NCBI RefSeq assembly: GCF_031877795.1
Contig: NC_133938.1
Coordinates: 13,920,920-13,984,919 of the forward strand
Reading direction: 5' to 3'
Origin: Strix aluco
Lineage: Eukaryota > Chordata > Aves > Strigiformes > Strigidae
Length of the DNA stretch: 64,000 nucleotides
Position 1 is the stretch's first letter. Each line of letters opens with the position of its first letter. This document shows positions 12,263 through 27,200 of this stretch, piece by piece. A model generated the notes under the pieces. That model searched no databases and was not told the origin of the DNA. It saw nothing but the letters and a program-made list of their open reading frames with translations. Both the position numbers and the translations under genes were made by a program.

Positions 12263-15200
12263 GTATGTACCAATTTTAAAGTAATCAAAGTAATGTAGTC
12301 ATTTACAACTGATGCTTGCAAAAAGAGTAATTACAAACCATTGTAAAAGACAAACAAAAAAGTCTGCTGGTATTGCTGTTATTTTAAGACAATGGAAGGG
12401 CACTTGAAAGTAGCTTAAGGAAACTATCTAGTTTGATGGAATCTGTGAAATATGTTCTTACTGTTATTAAAAAAAACATGAAAGAGGAAGGTAGAATAAA
12501 GGTAACAAGATATGAAGAAACTTTAAATGTTGGGGGGGAAATTCAGGGCAGCATTCACATCTAATTCTAAAATGTAAATATTAGGCTACTTCAAATAGTT
12601 CTACATAGACTCACTGACCAACAGGAACAAAAACTATTGGCTTAGGTGGAAAACATGAAACATGGAATGTTTTCAGCCATTTTTTTCAGCATTACTGTAT
12701 TAAGAGCATTCCTATAGTCTTTACAGTAAAAAGAGAGAAAACTTCACAGTAGTTGATAGGTGGGAACTTCTCTTACTGTTTGGACACTCACAGAGTAAGC
12801 ATTGGCAAAGAAGCGTCCATCAGCTGTATCAGAGTCCTGTAAGTCCAGTGATCTTGGCACTTCATATCATGAAATCACCAGACTTCCGAGCTTCTCTAAA
12901 TATTAAAAAATAAGTATATAATGTATTGGAAGTTTTAAATGAACAAATACTATTTGTTTTAAAACCATATATGGCTGTTGAAGTGTTGCAAAAGAAATAC
13001 ATATTGTATTATATGTCTATGTCTTTATTTTAAATGTTAGGGGTAGAGAGGCTCTTTGGTGACTGCTTATGATTGAAAGCAACAATACAAATCTGTATCT
13101 CATTTTTAAAGCCATAGTTATTGAAAATGTACGCTCATATACTTAGGTATGTAGCTATTCCTTACAATCACTTATAGTCTAAGTGTAATACAATGCTAAA
13201 TGTTGTTTTTGATATTTTAGTATTTATTAGTATGTGTGAACAAATACAATGATGCTTAATCGATGATGGCTAGTGGCACAAAGTTCATAATCCCAAATGC
13301 ATTTCTGTTTTATGTTCTTACATTCTTTCTAATCCGATCAGAATATTTCTGTCCATCTGTTTCAACCTTCTTTTTCTTATCTTCATTTCTTCTATATCTT
13401 CACCAAGATTCTGCTTTCTTCATCTAAACCCGTCCAAAAATCCTATGTGCCCAAGCTTCACAAGGGTGATGTAAAGGATAAATTTGAAGCTATGCAGAAA
13501 GCAAGGGAAGAAAGGAATCAAAGGAGATCTAGAGATGAAAAGCAAAGAAGAAAAGAACAATATGTTAGAGAGAGAGAATGGAACAGGAGAAAGCAGGAGG
13601 TTATTTTCTTTGCAAATATTTTGTGTTATTTTAATATTCAATTTAATATGTGAAAATCTTTTCACATTAAGACAATAATATTGGAATTTTATTTAAGGTA
13701 TAAAGACAGTTTACTTTGTGTTTCATCAACTAGATGAAAGAACTGCTTGGATCTGATGAAGAAGATGACACAAAATCATCTAAAATAGAAAAAGGTTATG
13801 TTCCAAAGCTAATAGGTAAGAGAGGCCCGACATAATTCATAATAAGGCCACATAATTCACTAGGTAAGTATTAGATGTAACTACTGAACTGTGTATTTCA
13901 TATTCACAGGAACTGTTAAAGGCAAGTTTGCAGAAATGGAGAAGCAAAGGCAAGAAGAAGAAAGAAAAAGAATGGAAGAAGAAAGAAAGCGCAGAATTGA
14001 ACAAGATATGATTGAGAAAAGAAAAATTCAAAGAGAATTAGCAAAAAAAGCACAGGAGGTATGTTCATCTGATCACAGTAGTCAGGATGTAATTGTAAAC
14101 AATCGACACAAAGTTTTGCATTGATCAGAAAGATTTGATCTTAAGATTTCTGAAAGTAGTGATTTACAAGCGGGGAATAATGTTCAGAGTATCTTCATCT
14201 TCATTTCTTTACAGTACCAATTTTTTTAAGCACTAAACTTTGAGTTACAGATGAAACCAGGTAGGCATAAACCTGGTAGAAATGTGAGTCAGGCAGAAAT
14301 TTTGGTGTCATATGCATACAAGAGTTTATAGAATTTACTAATTTGACAATGTTTCTTACATTTTATCAACCTTCAGACAATTTTTACGTATATGTTAGTG
14401 AATACAGTTCAGTGACAGATGAACTAAGGCAAGCAAGAAGAAATAAGAAAATGCCACTGGCAGGCAAAAATGAGAAGATACTAATGCAGTAAAAACCATT
14501 AATCATGAAGATCCAGATCATGTTTTATTCCTTTGCCACTTTGCGAATCTTTATTGCATATATATATATATATATATGAACGGATTCTAGCTTCTGTTGA
14601 TGCCAATGAAGCAAATACTGTCTTCTGCAGTATTTTGCATTGGCATATCATATTTAATTCCTTTTGCAAGTTTTCTTCAGTGCTGCAAATATTTCAGTGA
14701 GAGTGAATGTCTAAATGATGGACTAGAACCATCAGGAAATTTTTGTTTAACCTTAATTTAGGTTTGTTTTTGTTGTAAGAAAGGAAAAACAGTGCTATAG
14801 GAGTCGTCAGTTTTCAACAAGGACTTGGATAGTATTTTTTACTAAGACTTTTAACACTGTTAAATCTGTACTTTTAACTGGAAATATATCTAGCATATGT
14901 TTAATCTACTCTGAAAGGCAGAAGTACATATGATGTAGAATTTTAGAAAGCATGTTAGTTTTAGACAGTAACAAGTAAACACACCATATGATGCAAGTAC
15001 AGCAATAGGCTTTTTGCAGGAGTTCAGGGGAAGACAACATCACTTGAATCAGATAATAATCAATGAGCTTGCTTTAGCTTTTTTTTTCTTTTTACACAAT
15101 TCTGGAATGCTTAAATAAAGGACGGACATCTAAAGTACTCTTCTCAGTTCATCACTGAAGTGTCAAGAATGCTTTAGTGTACTTTCTGTATGATGTTTTA

Positions 15201-18200
15201 TGTCACGTTCCCTCCTCCTCAACAAGCTAACCTATCTGAAGTATTCCAACAAAGGTTCAATCTTTATCACCTCTGTGAATTTAAGTGCTACACACGTATC
15301 ACTGATACAAAAAGAATTTCCAGTTCTGTGTTTGCAAATCTAAGGCAAAGAGCCGAAGTAATGTAATCATATGAAATTCTCATTTAATAGATTGATGACT
15401 TTAACAATACGGGAACTGAATCAGCAGCTGAGGTAATCAGATTTTTTTAAAGAAATGCTCACTTACATTTTTATTCACTTTGTTTTGTAATTGTAATTTG
15501 GGCTGGGAAGACTTAGAAAATGGCACACAAATACTTAACTAAAATTCAACCAAGGAGCTAACAAATTTTTAAAGTATATGGAAATATATGTCTGTACTTT
15601 AAGTCAGTTTATTTAAGTTTGAAATAGAGTCTGCACTGTGAATACTTTGTGGTTAGTTACAAACATCTAAAATATATATACTCAAAGCCACCAGAATGAT
15701 TTGAGGTATACTGGTAATGGTACTCTAAGTCCTCTGGCTTTGGAAAGTATCATCTTAAAAGCTCTTTGCCTTAAACTTGAAATTAAAAGGGGATTCTGTC
15801 AATATACAGATGTTCAAACACCTTAGCTTTTTTTTTTTTTTATAATTGACTAATTTACATATGGGTTTGGATTTTAAGTATTGCAAATAAATGTTTAATT
15901 TCAAAAAGCTAGGTCCAAAGGTCCTATTGTCTGTCACTAACACAAGAAAATCACATTCCTACTACAGTTTTGGAGAGAAGAAAAAAACACTCCACCCAAA
16001 ACCCATTAGTTGTAAGTTATTTGACAGTATCCCTGTTAATCATGGTATTTTGTGGAAAAAAAAAAACGGGTAAAATGTATTTTGGCAAGTAAGTTGTGAA
16101 AATAGCTTTGAAGCAGCAACATTCTTCAAAAAAATTACTCTGCCTGACAAATGACATACTGATCTCTAGAACTACTAGCTTATTCCAACTGCAGTATATC
16201 CTTTATGTAGTAAATATAAGACTGGAATCAGTGTGGCTACAACTGCTATGTATTCAAACTTTTACCTGTTTTTCTCCAAACCATGAATATTTACAACTAA
16301 CAGTTAATGAAAATATGTAAAGAAATTAAGGAGTTTACCAGTAGTTATGTTTAAAATATAATAATTCAGTCTTGATGCTCTTAAGGCATGAGAAAACTAG
16401 TGACTGCCATAGGCAGATGGGTTTATTCTTGTGGTTAATACTCAATACAGGTAATTCTTTTGGAAGCTTTTGTGCTCACAGGTGAAAACAGCAGTTTCAT
16501 TAAGAGATTACTCTATTTAGAAGTCAAGCATTATGAAAATATAATTATCTTTTTGGACAGGAAGGGGATGATTCACTGCTAGTTACAGTAGTGCCCGTAA
16601 AACCCACCAAAACACCTGGGAAGATGAAAATAAACTTTGAGAACACAGAAAAAGAGAGAGCAGAACCACAAGAGAGACATGATGAAGAAATGAAGCTAAA
16701 ACATGAGGAACAAAACCAATCCCTTAAGGAAACCAAGTGCCTTTCGTTTGTCATGGTAAACCACTCATCTAAAAAAAAAAAAAAAACAAAACTAAGAAAT
16801 AAATATCTATTATTTAAGATATGACTATTTCATTTTTCTGGCACAGGGTGAAAATGAAGACAATGAACAAGAGCCACTGTCTCCTGGTAAGCTGAAAGTA
16901 ACATTTGAAGAACTTGAAAGACAAAGACAGGAAAATCAAAGGCGGCAAGCAGAGGAAGAAGCAAGACAGCGTTTAGAAGAGGAAAGACGTGCCTTTGAAG
17001 AAGCTAGACAGCAAATGGTAGATATGTGTTTTGTTCATGTTGTTACAGAATTTTCACATAGGATGTGCTTTTACATTTTCCTGTATCTGATCCTTCTTTT
17101 TTCTTATTCCTTTAACTATATTTCAAGCTGTTAAGTGTCTGAAAATTAATTTTTGAAAGATGTATTTTTAACCTTAGGTCTAACTCAGTTACCACCGTGG
17201 CATAACGCTTTAGACATTCTTTTAGTAAAACCATTCTTTTAGTAAAACCATTGGTGTTTTAAATTTATCAGCAATCTTAACAGGTTTTAGAGCTACACTT
17301 TGTAGTACCTTAAAGCCGTAAGTCCTCAAGAAGATAATTAGTTGTCTGTTTTGTTCTTAAATAGTGCTTCAAGATGTTTCAGTTACCAGTTTTTGATGAA
17401 AACATTCTGTAGTAACAGAATGCTATTTCTTATTCTCATATTTATTTATAAATATGATAGATAAATACATCAGTTACAACTTCTGTCTTATGAAAAAAGA
17501 CAGGTCAGCTCTCTTGTATGTATTGACATAAACAACAATATACTAGAAATTACTAGATTAAGCCCCAAATTTTCAGAAATGCAGCTCATCTTTCCTATTT
17601 TATATTACTTGTAAAACTGCCTCCATGTGTTCTTTATCATAAGCCAGACTTATTTTAGATCAACTATAAGCAGACCTCACTATAGTTTGTTCTTCAATCA
17701 TACTAAAGGAATCATACCCTTAGTATTAACATAGATATACCAGATAGCTTAGTTCTATATTTCCTCACTTTACTGTACTCCATTTCCAAAAGCATTGTTT
17801 AAGTTCTGTATTTAAGTATCTTTCCCCTGTACAATCATGATCATTATGACTGTTAATTCACATACAAAGATGATTAATGAGAAATGAATTTTTAATCTTA
17901 CATGAAATCTTTGAAAATATTATTTCTAGGAATTTACTAACTTAAACAGAGTATAATTATGAATGAACATTCTTGGACAAACAGCTCAGGATCACTATAT
18001 TGACTATATTTCAAAAACATGCAAGAAGTTTATATTCTCTAGGAAAAAAACCCTACCACAGAACCTCCAGAAAGCTGAAACACTGAAATTCCCGACTGCT
18101 CCAAATTGAGACGGTTCTAGGTTTAGGCAGACACCCAAATTGTCGTTTACTTCTCCACCCCCACCTTCAACAAATCACTTAACCTTTCCACACCAATCAC

Positions 18201-21200
18201 CTTGACATTATATCAATAATGCACTTTTTTCTTTTTATTTGGGGTTGGGCCGGGGATACCGGTGAAGGAGAGAAGGGAAGAAAATGAAGGAGAGAGAACT
18301 TCATGGTGTTACCAGTCATTCTAACTGAAGTTTTGTTCACGTCTCCCACCCTTATGTATATGCATTTATTAAGTAATATAAAGTAATTTACAAATTCTCT
18401 ACCTCAAAAGAAATTTTCTAACATGCAGTTTGATCTGGTATCAGTGGTTGTCAAAATTTAAAGTCAAAGTTTTCTTAAAGGAAGACTTCAGCAGTCAATT
18501 TCCTTCAATTCTTTCTTTTTTCCCTATAAATTCCAAAGAAAAGATTTCTGTAATTCCCTTAACTGGCTACCCCACATACCAGTCCCAGGGCTGCTTGCAG
18601 TATACAGAAATCTGGATTATCAATACTCTGACAGTTCTCAGTCCAGTTCCTCCATTAACAAATAAAGCACTCTGAGATGTCTTCTGAGGATGGTTCGTTC
18701 TTTTGTTCTTGATTGCAGTTTGCAAACCACAGGCTTCTCTTAGCAGATGAGTGTTCACTGGAGACAAGCAATACTGAATAGATCAGAGTATCTCAATTCC
18801 CATTCTTCAGTGATGATTAAATGTCTACAAAGAAAAGAAACAAGAATCTCAGTCTGGAGTAATAGCAAAATGTTAATTGATTTAGTTTTGCTATAAAACT
18901 CTACAGCATTTTTTTAACTGGTGAGTGCATTGGTGAAAACAATTTATATGCAAACAAAAAGACTTGATGGTATAAAGGTCTATGAAAGTGATGTAAAGAA
19001 AGTGAATAGGGAGTGATTTACAGTAAATGATCCAACCTGAGACCATAAAATATGTTCAGCCATTCCCTGATAACACATTGTTCTTTAAATTACACTTAAC
19101 AGATTTTTAAGAATTATAGAAGCTATATATAGGATGCTGAAATATGCTTCTTTTCTCCCTCCCCTGGCTAAAGCCAAGACTAAAATGTTTCTTAAAGGAA
19201 TGAAACTCTTGATTTATTTTTTCCCAGGAGAAAGAAACACTAATAAAAAGATCAGAAAGAAATTAACGGAGTATTTATTTATTATAAAGAATATTTTTAT
19301 GTTTGGGTAAGTCCTTTCTATTTTTTCCTCTCCCTCTTCTCTGAAGATAAATGAAGGTGGCGATGAAGAATCTGAAAATTCTGTTAAAGAATTCCGTCCT
19401 GGTAAACTCAGACTCAGTTTTGAGGAAATAGAAAGACAGAGGAGAGAAGAGGAAAAGAAGAAAGCAGAAGAAGATGCAAGACGACGCATAGAAGAGGAGA
19501 AAAGAGCATTTGCTGAAGCAAGGAAGAACATGGTATGGCATTTTTGTTTAGTATATAGTTAATTTTTACCTAAGTCTCAACTGAACTGGAAAGCAGCTCT
19601 GCAAAAAAACTTTAAATACAGATAGGAATGCATGCCTAAAGTCCTTCATTAATTAGTTCACCTCACTACTTATTAGAAGGTAGTAAACTAATCAATCATT
19701 TACCAAAAATCATCACAGAACAATCCCTCCTCACAGCAAGCCTAGAAAGGATTTTAAATAGTCTAGTAAAAACCAGATATTGTGTCCAATGGGTATTAAT
19801 AGGCTAGATGCAACAAACTTGGAAAGCAAAAAGTTTTCACCAATTCCTTTTACTCCTCCAAGTTTATCTTCCTACCTTTACAGGGTGTCCACCAACCAGC
19901 TCTTACTAGCTAAAACAGCATTAATGGCATAATAGAAAAGTGCTCACTGCAAGTACAAATTTTAGTCATCTGTGGCCCTTTAGGAAGGAAAAATTAAGGA
20001 GGCCAAACTCTGCTAATTGATGTTTTCATTGTATTTCATTGCTTGTTCAGAGAAACAGAAAAGTAACTTGTGACATTTACCATTAGAAAAATTTGTAACA
20101 CGGAACTTCCTTAGAGAAATACAGATTTCTGTGATATGCAATGACTTCCAAAATTTGAGGGAAGATTATACTGAAGATAAATTTTCAGGGACCTAGGATT
20201 GACATACTGACACTACCTGAAAGCAGAGAAAGATGCCCAATTTCAGAGGGTGGCAACAACATTGTTTACAAAAAATAACTAGCGTGGAGCTTTTCACTGT
20301 ATTCTTCATGCTTATTCCAATAGCTTCAAGATTCAGCAGGCTTTTGGGTATAAGCCAGTTACTTATTGGTGGATGTTAGGAAATACAGTATTAAAATACA
20401 CAAATATCAACTAAAACTAAGTATTGTTCATTTCAAAAGGAAGGACAAGACATGCCATACAGAACTGTGGAATAACCCACTCAACTAGCAGCGTCTTCCT
20501 ACATTCCCCTCTGTGGTTTTATTAGGAAAGACCAACAGCATATGCCTAATAAAATTCTCCTCACCATTCAAAGCACTGCTTGTGAGACAAATTAAAACTT
20601 TGTATGACTACTAATATTGCTAGCAGTGCTCCCTCTGCCTGAAAACTGGGCCAAAGACCTCTACACTGAAAGACTACCTAGAGAAACTACAATGTAAATT
20701 CGTACTGCAACTGGTAAGCAATTATGGAAAATAATGTCTGTCCATACCTCCAAAGTGAGAAAAAAGAAGCTAAAGCCACTAGAAAAAAAAAAAAAAATGA
20801 GTGCTACTGGACTTCTGCCATTACAATTTTTATGAAAAGTTAGCAGACAACTAAAGGAAAGCAAAGAAAGTAGGTGCTGTCTTCTGCTTTTTCCTGCTTT
20901 CTTAAGAATCGCTTTCTTCTGCCTCAGTGTAGCAAGAACCTAAACTCAAGTGTCCAGGCAAGAAAAATCTCACAGATTAAACAGGGTTTAATCCATTAGA
21001 TGCAGCACAGAGTCTATGATTGCATTGTAACTGCAGACAGTGAAGACAGTAATTAAAAAAAACTAACTGAAAATGTATTTTCAGCATATACATGTTTGAA
21101 AGTTTTCTGTTAATTAGCATCCTGAACATGAACACCACATTTTCCATTGTAACAGAAAATGTAAGCCTGTGCTTCCTCTACTTTCCACAGCTACACAATG

Positions 21201-24200
21201 TGGATGTGCTTTTAAACATTTTAAGAACATTAGTCATCTTTCAGAAGCAGTAAAACCTCACATTCAATTTTTATTTAAGCATTTAAATTAAGTAGTTATT
21301 TTAGAACCTTTTTCATGATTAGTAATTTTAATTTCGCTTTCAAAGTATACAGACATGGAAGTAGTAATATTGTTGCTGGAAAACACAAATGTCACCTCCT
21401 TTTGGAAGGATCTCCCTATTTCACATTTATACTTCCATGCTTCCCATTATCAATGTGATCGCTTTCAGAATGAAGCATTCATCTTTCAGTCCTGTCAGTC
21501 TCTTTCCATTGGAGACTGCATAAAGAACCTGTCTTAGCATTAACAAAAGAAATCTTCTACTTTGTATCAGTCATTGCCCACTGAAAACTGATTGACTGTG
21601 CTGCAAACTATGGTTGTTACAGGACTGTTTCTCACTACCATCTGTTCCCACTCTGCAGAAAAAAAAAAAAGTATGGCCTCACTTCACAAAATAGGGCTAA
21701 AATATTTACTGAACTAACCACAAGGGTTTTGTGCATCCCACACTTCAGCTGAATTTTTTTCTGTGTTTTTTAACCAGGAATAAGTTGGCATACTGTCTTT
21801 TCATAACTTACCGATTTGAAAATACAGAATAGACAGCTGCTAGTTTGCTCACATAGACAGCTTTTTAAAGTTTATACATGCATGCATTGGTAAATTTTGA
21901 ATCAATGCTTCTCATATTCACTTAGTTTCTATATCTTTTTGAAGTGATAAGCATATGAACTAATGCATCACAAGCAAGAGACTTTCACATTTCTTTGCTA
22001 CTTTAGCTGTGGCTAGCCTCTGAAAACTATGTGGCTATGCATTGTTTTCATTAAAGGAAATAGTCTACAGCTTTGTTTTTTGACTCCACTTCTCTGTAAT
22101 ACAATTTCAACAAATACGCTCACATTATGTAAAACGAATGAAGAATGGAAGGAATGGTGGAGCTGAAGTCCAACTGTAAGCTTACTCAGAGGGAAAACCT
22201 GAAGGACATCTACAGTGAATAGCAGTATTTGAGTGGGATCGGGCCAAAAAAACTATTGAAAGAGCAGTGACAAATAAAAAGGATATGGGCAAAGTAAGTC
22301 AAGACAGTGTTACAAACTAAGACGGCACAAACAGCAGTGAAAGGTGTAAGTTACAACAGCAGTAAGTGAATGAAAAGGGAGTGCCAAAGAATCTTTTAAA
22401 AAATACGTTTATTTTCTGTTTCTTTATATAGTTAGTCAAAACAATTTCTCAAAGTTTTGCTTCTCTAATGCTTTCTAGCACTTGACCAATTACTACTTTG
22501 CGAATGCCTACACAGTCTAAGGCACATTGGGCTCTTCCATGTTTGCCACAAGGCTTTTCAAACATGCCCCAATTAAATAGTGCCAAACGCCACATCACCA
22601 CACAGTTCTAGATCAGTATCTGAGCCCAACTCACGCATTTATCTACAGAACATTCCTGCTGAAACAACCTCTGTGCATGTAACTATGTAAATTTATTAAC
22701 AAACATACATTTATATAGGTTTTATCAAAAAGTTATTTTAAAATCTTCCTGCATAACTCAAGACTGTCATGCTACCTGGCCATTTTTGTATCATACAGTT
22801 TCATATTTTAGTCATGCTTTGCTTCAACAAATTCAGTCTGACAAAATGTTTGTTCTTACACTTCCTGCTTTTGGAAGTAATGAAAACTGCCTTTCCTAGG
22901 CCCTTCCATCTTCTGTGAATTAGTCTACAGAATAAGCAAACTGTTCATGAATGACCAAAGCCCAACCCTACTGTGAAGCCTGAGAAAAGGACTGGGAGAG
23001 GAGGAAGCCCTTGCTGTTGGGTTGTACAAAGCAATGAACTGGCAACATAACCTAGCATAACCAATTTGTGCAGAAGGAAAGTTTCCTGTAGAAAGTTCTG
23101 TTCAGTTATCCTTACTGGGAATACTAATATTGCTTAATAACAGGAATATAATTCGTTTGCTTCAAAAAATATTACAGATATATGTACTTCAGTGTTAAGA
23201 GCAATGACAGTTAAACACAAGTACTTTGTCTAATGATATTCTGTGAAATAAACAGGAATGAACTGTTTCAGGTCCCCAAACTGCATTTTGAGAACATCAT
23301 CTTGCAAATCACCTCCATCATCTTGCAAAAAAGACTGCATTTTAATTAACATCATCTTCATTATGAAAGTTTAGCATTGCAATAATAAAGAGCGAAAGTC
23401 AAACACAAACGCCCCAAACACAATCCCTCCCAAAAATTAGAGGAATACCCACATGTCATATTGCATCTTACTATACTGTGGCAGATGTGGCAAAATATTT
23501 GGTTATCTTTGTCTGAGCAATGCTGAGATTTCATCACAGGTACCTTTAGGATGTATCATTAATACTCTGAATTCCCAGCAGGTGCTGGATGATGAATCAC
23601 CAGAAATGTTTAAAACAGTTTCTCAAGAATCCCTCATACCTGGCAAACTGGAAATTAATTTTGAGGAGTTGCTGAGACAAAAAATGGAAGAAGAAAAGAG
23701 ACGCACAGAAGAAGAGCGTAGGCAAAAGTTGGAAATGGAAAAGCAAGAATTTCAACAGTTAAGACAAGAAATGGGAGAGGTCTGTATATCTAAGGATATG
23801 CTAAGCGTGTTCTGAATAAAAAATATAATAGATCATTTCAGTTAATTACTAAAATCTCAAAGTTTAAGACTGTAACTGAAGATTCCTTCAAAAGGAATTT
23901 TAAATCAATACTTTATGTGAAAATGAAAAATAGAAAAATACATTTTTAAAACGTAACATTGTGTCTAGTAAGATACATTTTCATCACTAATCTACCACTA
24001 AAATGCTTTTATCCTTTGCCACCCTTAAAAACACAATTTCAAATTTTTAATTTCATTTTAGTCACTTCTGAAAATTCTACAGTATTACTAAAATGATTAT
24101 GTAATATTTATAATACAGAACAGAAACACCTAGTTCCCAAATGAAAATACAAAAATGGAAAGTAGGAGAGCGCAAAATTCTTGCTTTTCCTCAAGGGAAT

Positions 24201-27200
24201 GCTGTGTTAATTAGGAAAGAGTTACGGTGGCCTCAACTTATTTCTAACCAGTGTATCAAGGGTTTGAAGACTGTCACAGCTGATTTTAAAAATCACACAC
24301 AAAATTTGCTTTGCATACCAGATGTCTAAAACATGTTTGTGAACTTTACACTTCAATTTGATCTGTGGGTGGCAATTCTTTATTATTCCCTTTTGAATGT
24401 TAGAGGACTACATTTATTTACTTTTGTAATTTATTTATATATATTTGTGTAATTTACTTATATAATTTATATATATATCTATTTATTTTTGTTAAGCAAA
24501 GCTGGAGTGAGTAATAAAGGCTCTAGCTTTTACCCTGTAAGTAAATTTTGTATTACACATCCTGAGGAAGAAGGGCGAGATGGGGACATCCAGCTAAAAT
24601 GCACATACATCTTTGCTGTCAGAGGTCATAAAAGGAGGGAGTAAAGTATCAACAATTACAGCTTCAGATGTGGTTTGACTACAGGATTCAGAACTGCCAT
24701 TTCTTTTCCAGCCATGACATCCTGGAATCTCATTTGCTTTTTACTGAATTTAAAAAAAGTAATAATTTTCTGTTTAACAAAGTAGCTGTATTTTAGAAAG
24801 TTATTTCATATCATATTGCAAGTAAAGCAAAGAGGTAAATTACAGATCCTAAGTATTTTGTATTGCTAGGTGCCTGGTTTTCTGAGTTTGTGGTTTATTG
24901 ACAGCAATACTTAAACAAAGGGTACATTCAAGCAAGGTATTCTGAAATCTGTACCTAGTTAAGATGCAATACAAACGCAGTAATCCTGAGAATAACGGGG
25001 GAAAAAAAAAAATTAGAGGGAAAAGGTCTCTGTGCTGGTTTCAAATAGCTGAGACCTTCAAGTGTATTAAGTTACACCTATCTGTGGGAAGAACAGGTAA
25101 TAAAAATAACTAGGGCATTTTCCATCTTACACATTCTGTAATTTCTGAACAGCTGGAAGAAGAGTCTGAAACTTTTGAGCTAAGCAAAGAATATGAAGAA
25201 TTAATAAAGCTAAAAAGAAGTGGTTCTATTCAGGCAAAGAACTTAAAAAGCAAGTTTGAAAAAATAGGACAACTGTCTCAAGAAGAAATACAGAAGAAGA
25301 TTGAAGAAGAGCGAGCTAAGAGAAGAGCAATGGATGAAGAAATAAGAGAAAGAGAAGCTGAAAAATTTCAAGAGGTAAGTTGCATTGTGTGTGTGTTAAT
25401 GATATACCCAGCTAGCACACTAATGATCCAGGAGGGGACAGTGCTGCTGCTTTCAGCAAAGTTTGCTGTATTTTCAAAATTTTCTCCCTTCTTTCCTGTT
25501 CCCTCCTTTGGATGCATGAGGGGGCCTCACCTCAGCATCCCTAAAGGAAACAGCACCAGTTTATTATCAGTCATCTGGTCAAGCAGAGATCTGGTTTTTT
25601 TTTTTGCTCAAAGTTCTCAATTCAGCATGGTAACAAGCTGAAACCTACCAGCCTGTGGGTTTGAAACATTCACGTTTGAGAATTAAGCATCACATGAATT
25701 GCTTCTCCTCCTGAACTCTAACTCATTCTCCACTCTATGAATTAAGAAAAAAGATCCAAACAAAACAGTTTGAAGATAGAGTCTTATCTTCTTCACTAAT
25801 TTCTCAGGGTAGAGCAGAGAAGGATGTCTACTTATCTATGCTTCAGAGTGGAACCTCTCACATTTTTTCAGAGGGGAAAAACAAGAAATGAAGCTATCAG
25901 TCTAACCAGTAAATCAACACTATGCTCTATGACCCAAAACACTGATGTGAGCTTTCATGACATAATCATGTGGTAGTGCCAGTCAATAAGCCTGATCTGA
26001 GTCTCATTCTAAGGTTGTTATCCACAGCAGTCAGTCACTTCAGTATCAGCTCAAAGCCTATCTTTTGTTTTTGAGCTTTTAACGACTGACACTGCAATTA
26101 TGTTTCTGTAAGGTCAACCTGCATTAGGAGTTGAAGCTACTATAATATCATGGCATGAAAGTCAAGTCACTAAGGTTTTACCATTGACACAAGATGTTAT
26201 TTAACTTCTGTATGAAAATAAGTTTTCAGAAGTATTTTTCTACATAACTTTTTTGAAATTACTTCTGCAAGTATTTTGCCCTATCCCTGGGATAAATTGT
26301 TACGAGACTTGATCTCAAACCCAACATTAAACAAACTTCTGAGAAAAACAGGACTGGGTGGCTTTGCTCAGTTAAGAATTACTGCTCTACAATACTAGTT
26401 TTATTATCATACACATTTAAAAGGTAGTAAATCGTATAAATTTTTTTTTTTCCCAAGGATGAGGAGGTAGATGTGAGACCAGCCAAGAAATCTGAGGCTC
26501 CATTTACTCATAAAGTAAACATGAAAGCCCGTTTTGAGCAAATGGCAAGAGCCAGGGAAGAAGAGGAGCAGAGGAGAATTGAAGAACAGAAATTACTACG
26601 CATGCAGTTTGAACAAAAGGAAATTGATGCTGCGTTACAGAAGGTATAAATTAGAAAATACCTTTTCTTCAGTCCTAAGTGTCCTTTAACTTAGCATCCG
26701 ATTACCACTGCTGGCACCACTGCCAAAGGTATAAAAGGAACATTATACTTAACAGCTGCTGTGAATTGCTGCAATAATGTAAAATTGCTTTTGGTGTTTT
26801 CACATATTCTTGAAGAGTATGAGAGAAATACTGCAAAGAAAGTTCATTGTATCCTTTTGAATAGTCTTAAAATGGAATCTGCATTCATGCCTGTATTTTA
26901 CCCTGAGGTTCTGGCCTCATTAAAATCCATTTTACTGCCTGTTTCGTATCCAGATTCAGTGCATTATGTTATCTAGTGAGGACAGGTGTGGCATTTCCCC
27001 TGATTACAGAAACTATGTTTCTGAGAAAATACATATCACTAGCAGTCATACTGCTATTGCCACTTTCAATATTCTAAATCGACTTATTTTAAAACAGAAA
27101 AGGGAAGAAGAAGAAGAAGAAGAGGGAAGTATTATTAATGGTTCTACTTGCGAAGATGAGGAGGATCAAGCTCGATCTGGAGCTCCCTGGTTTAAGAAGT

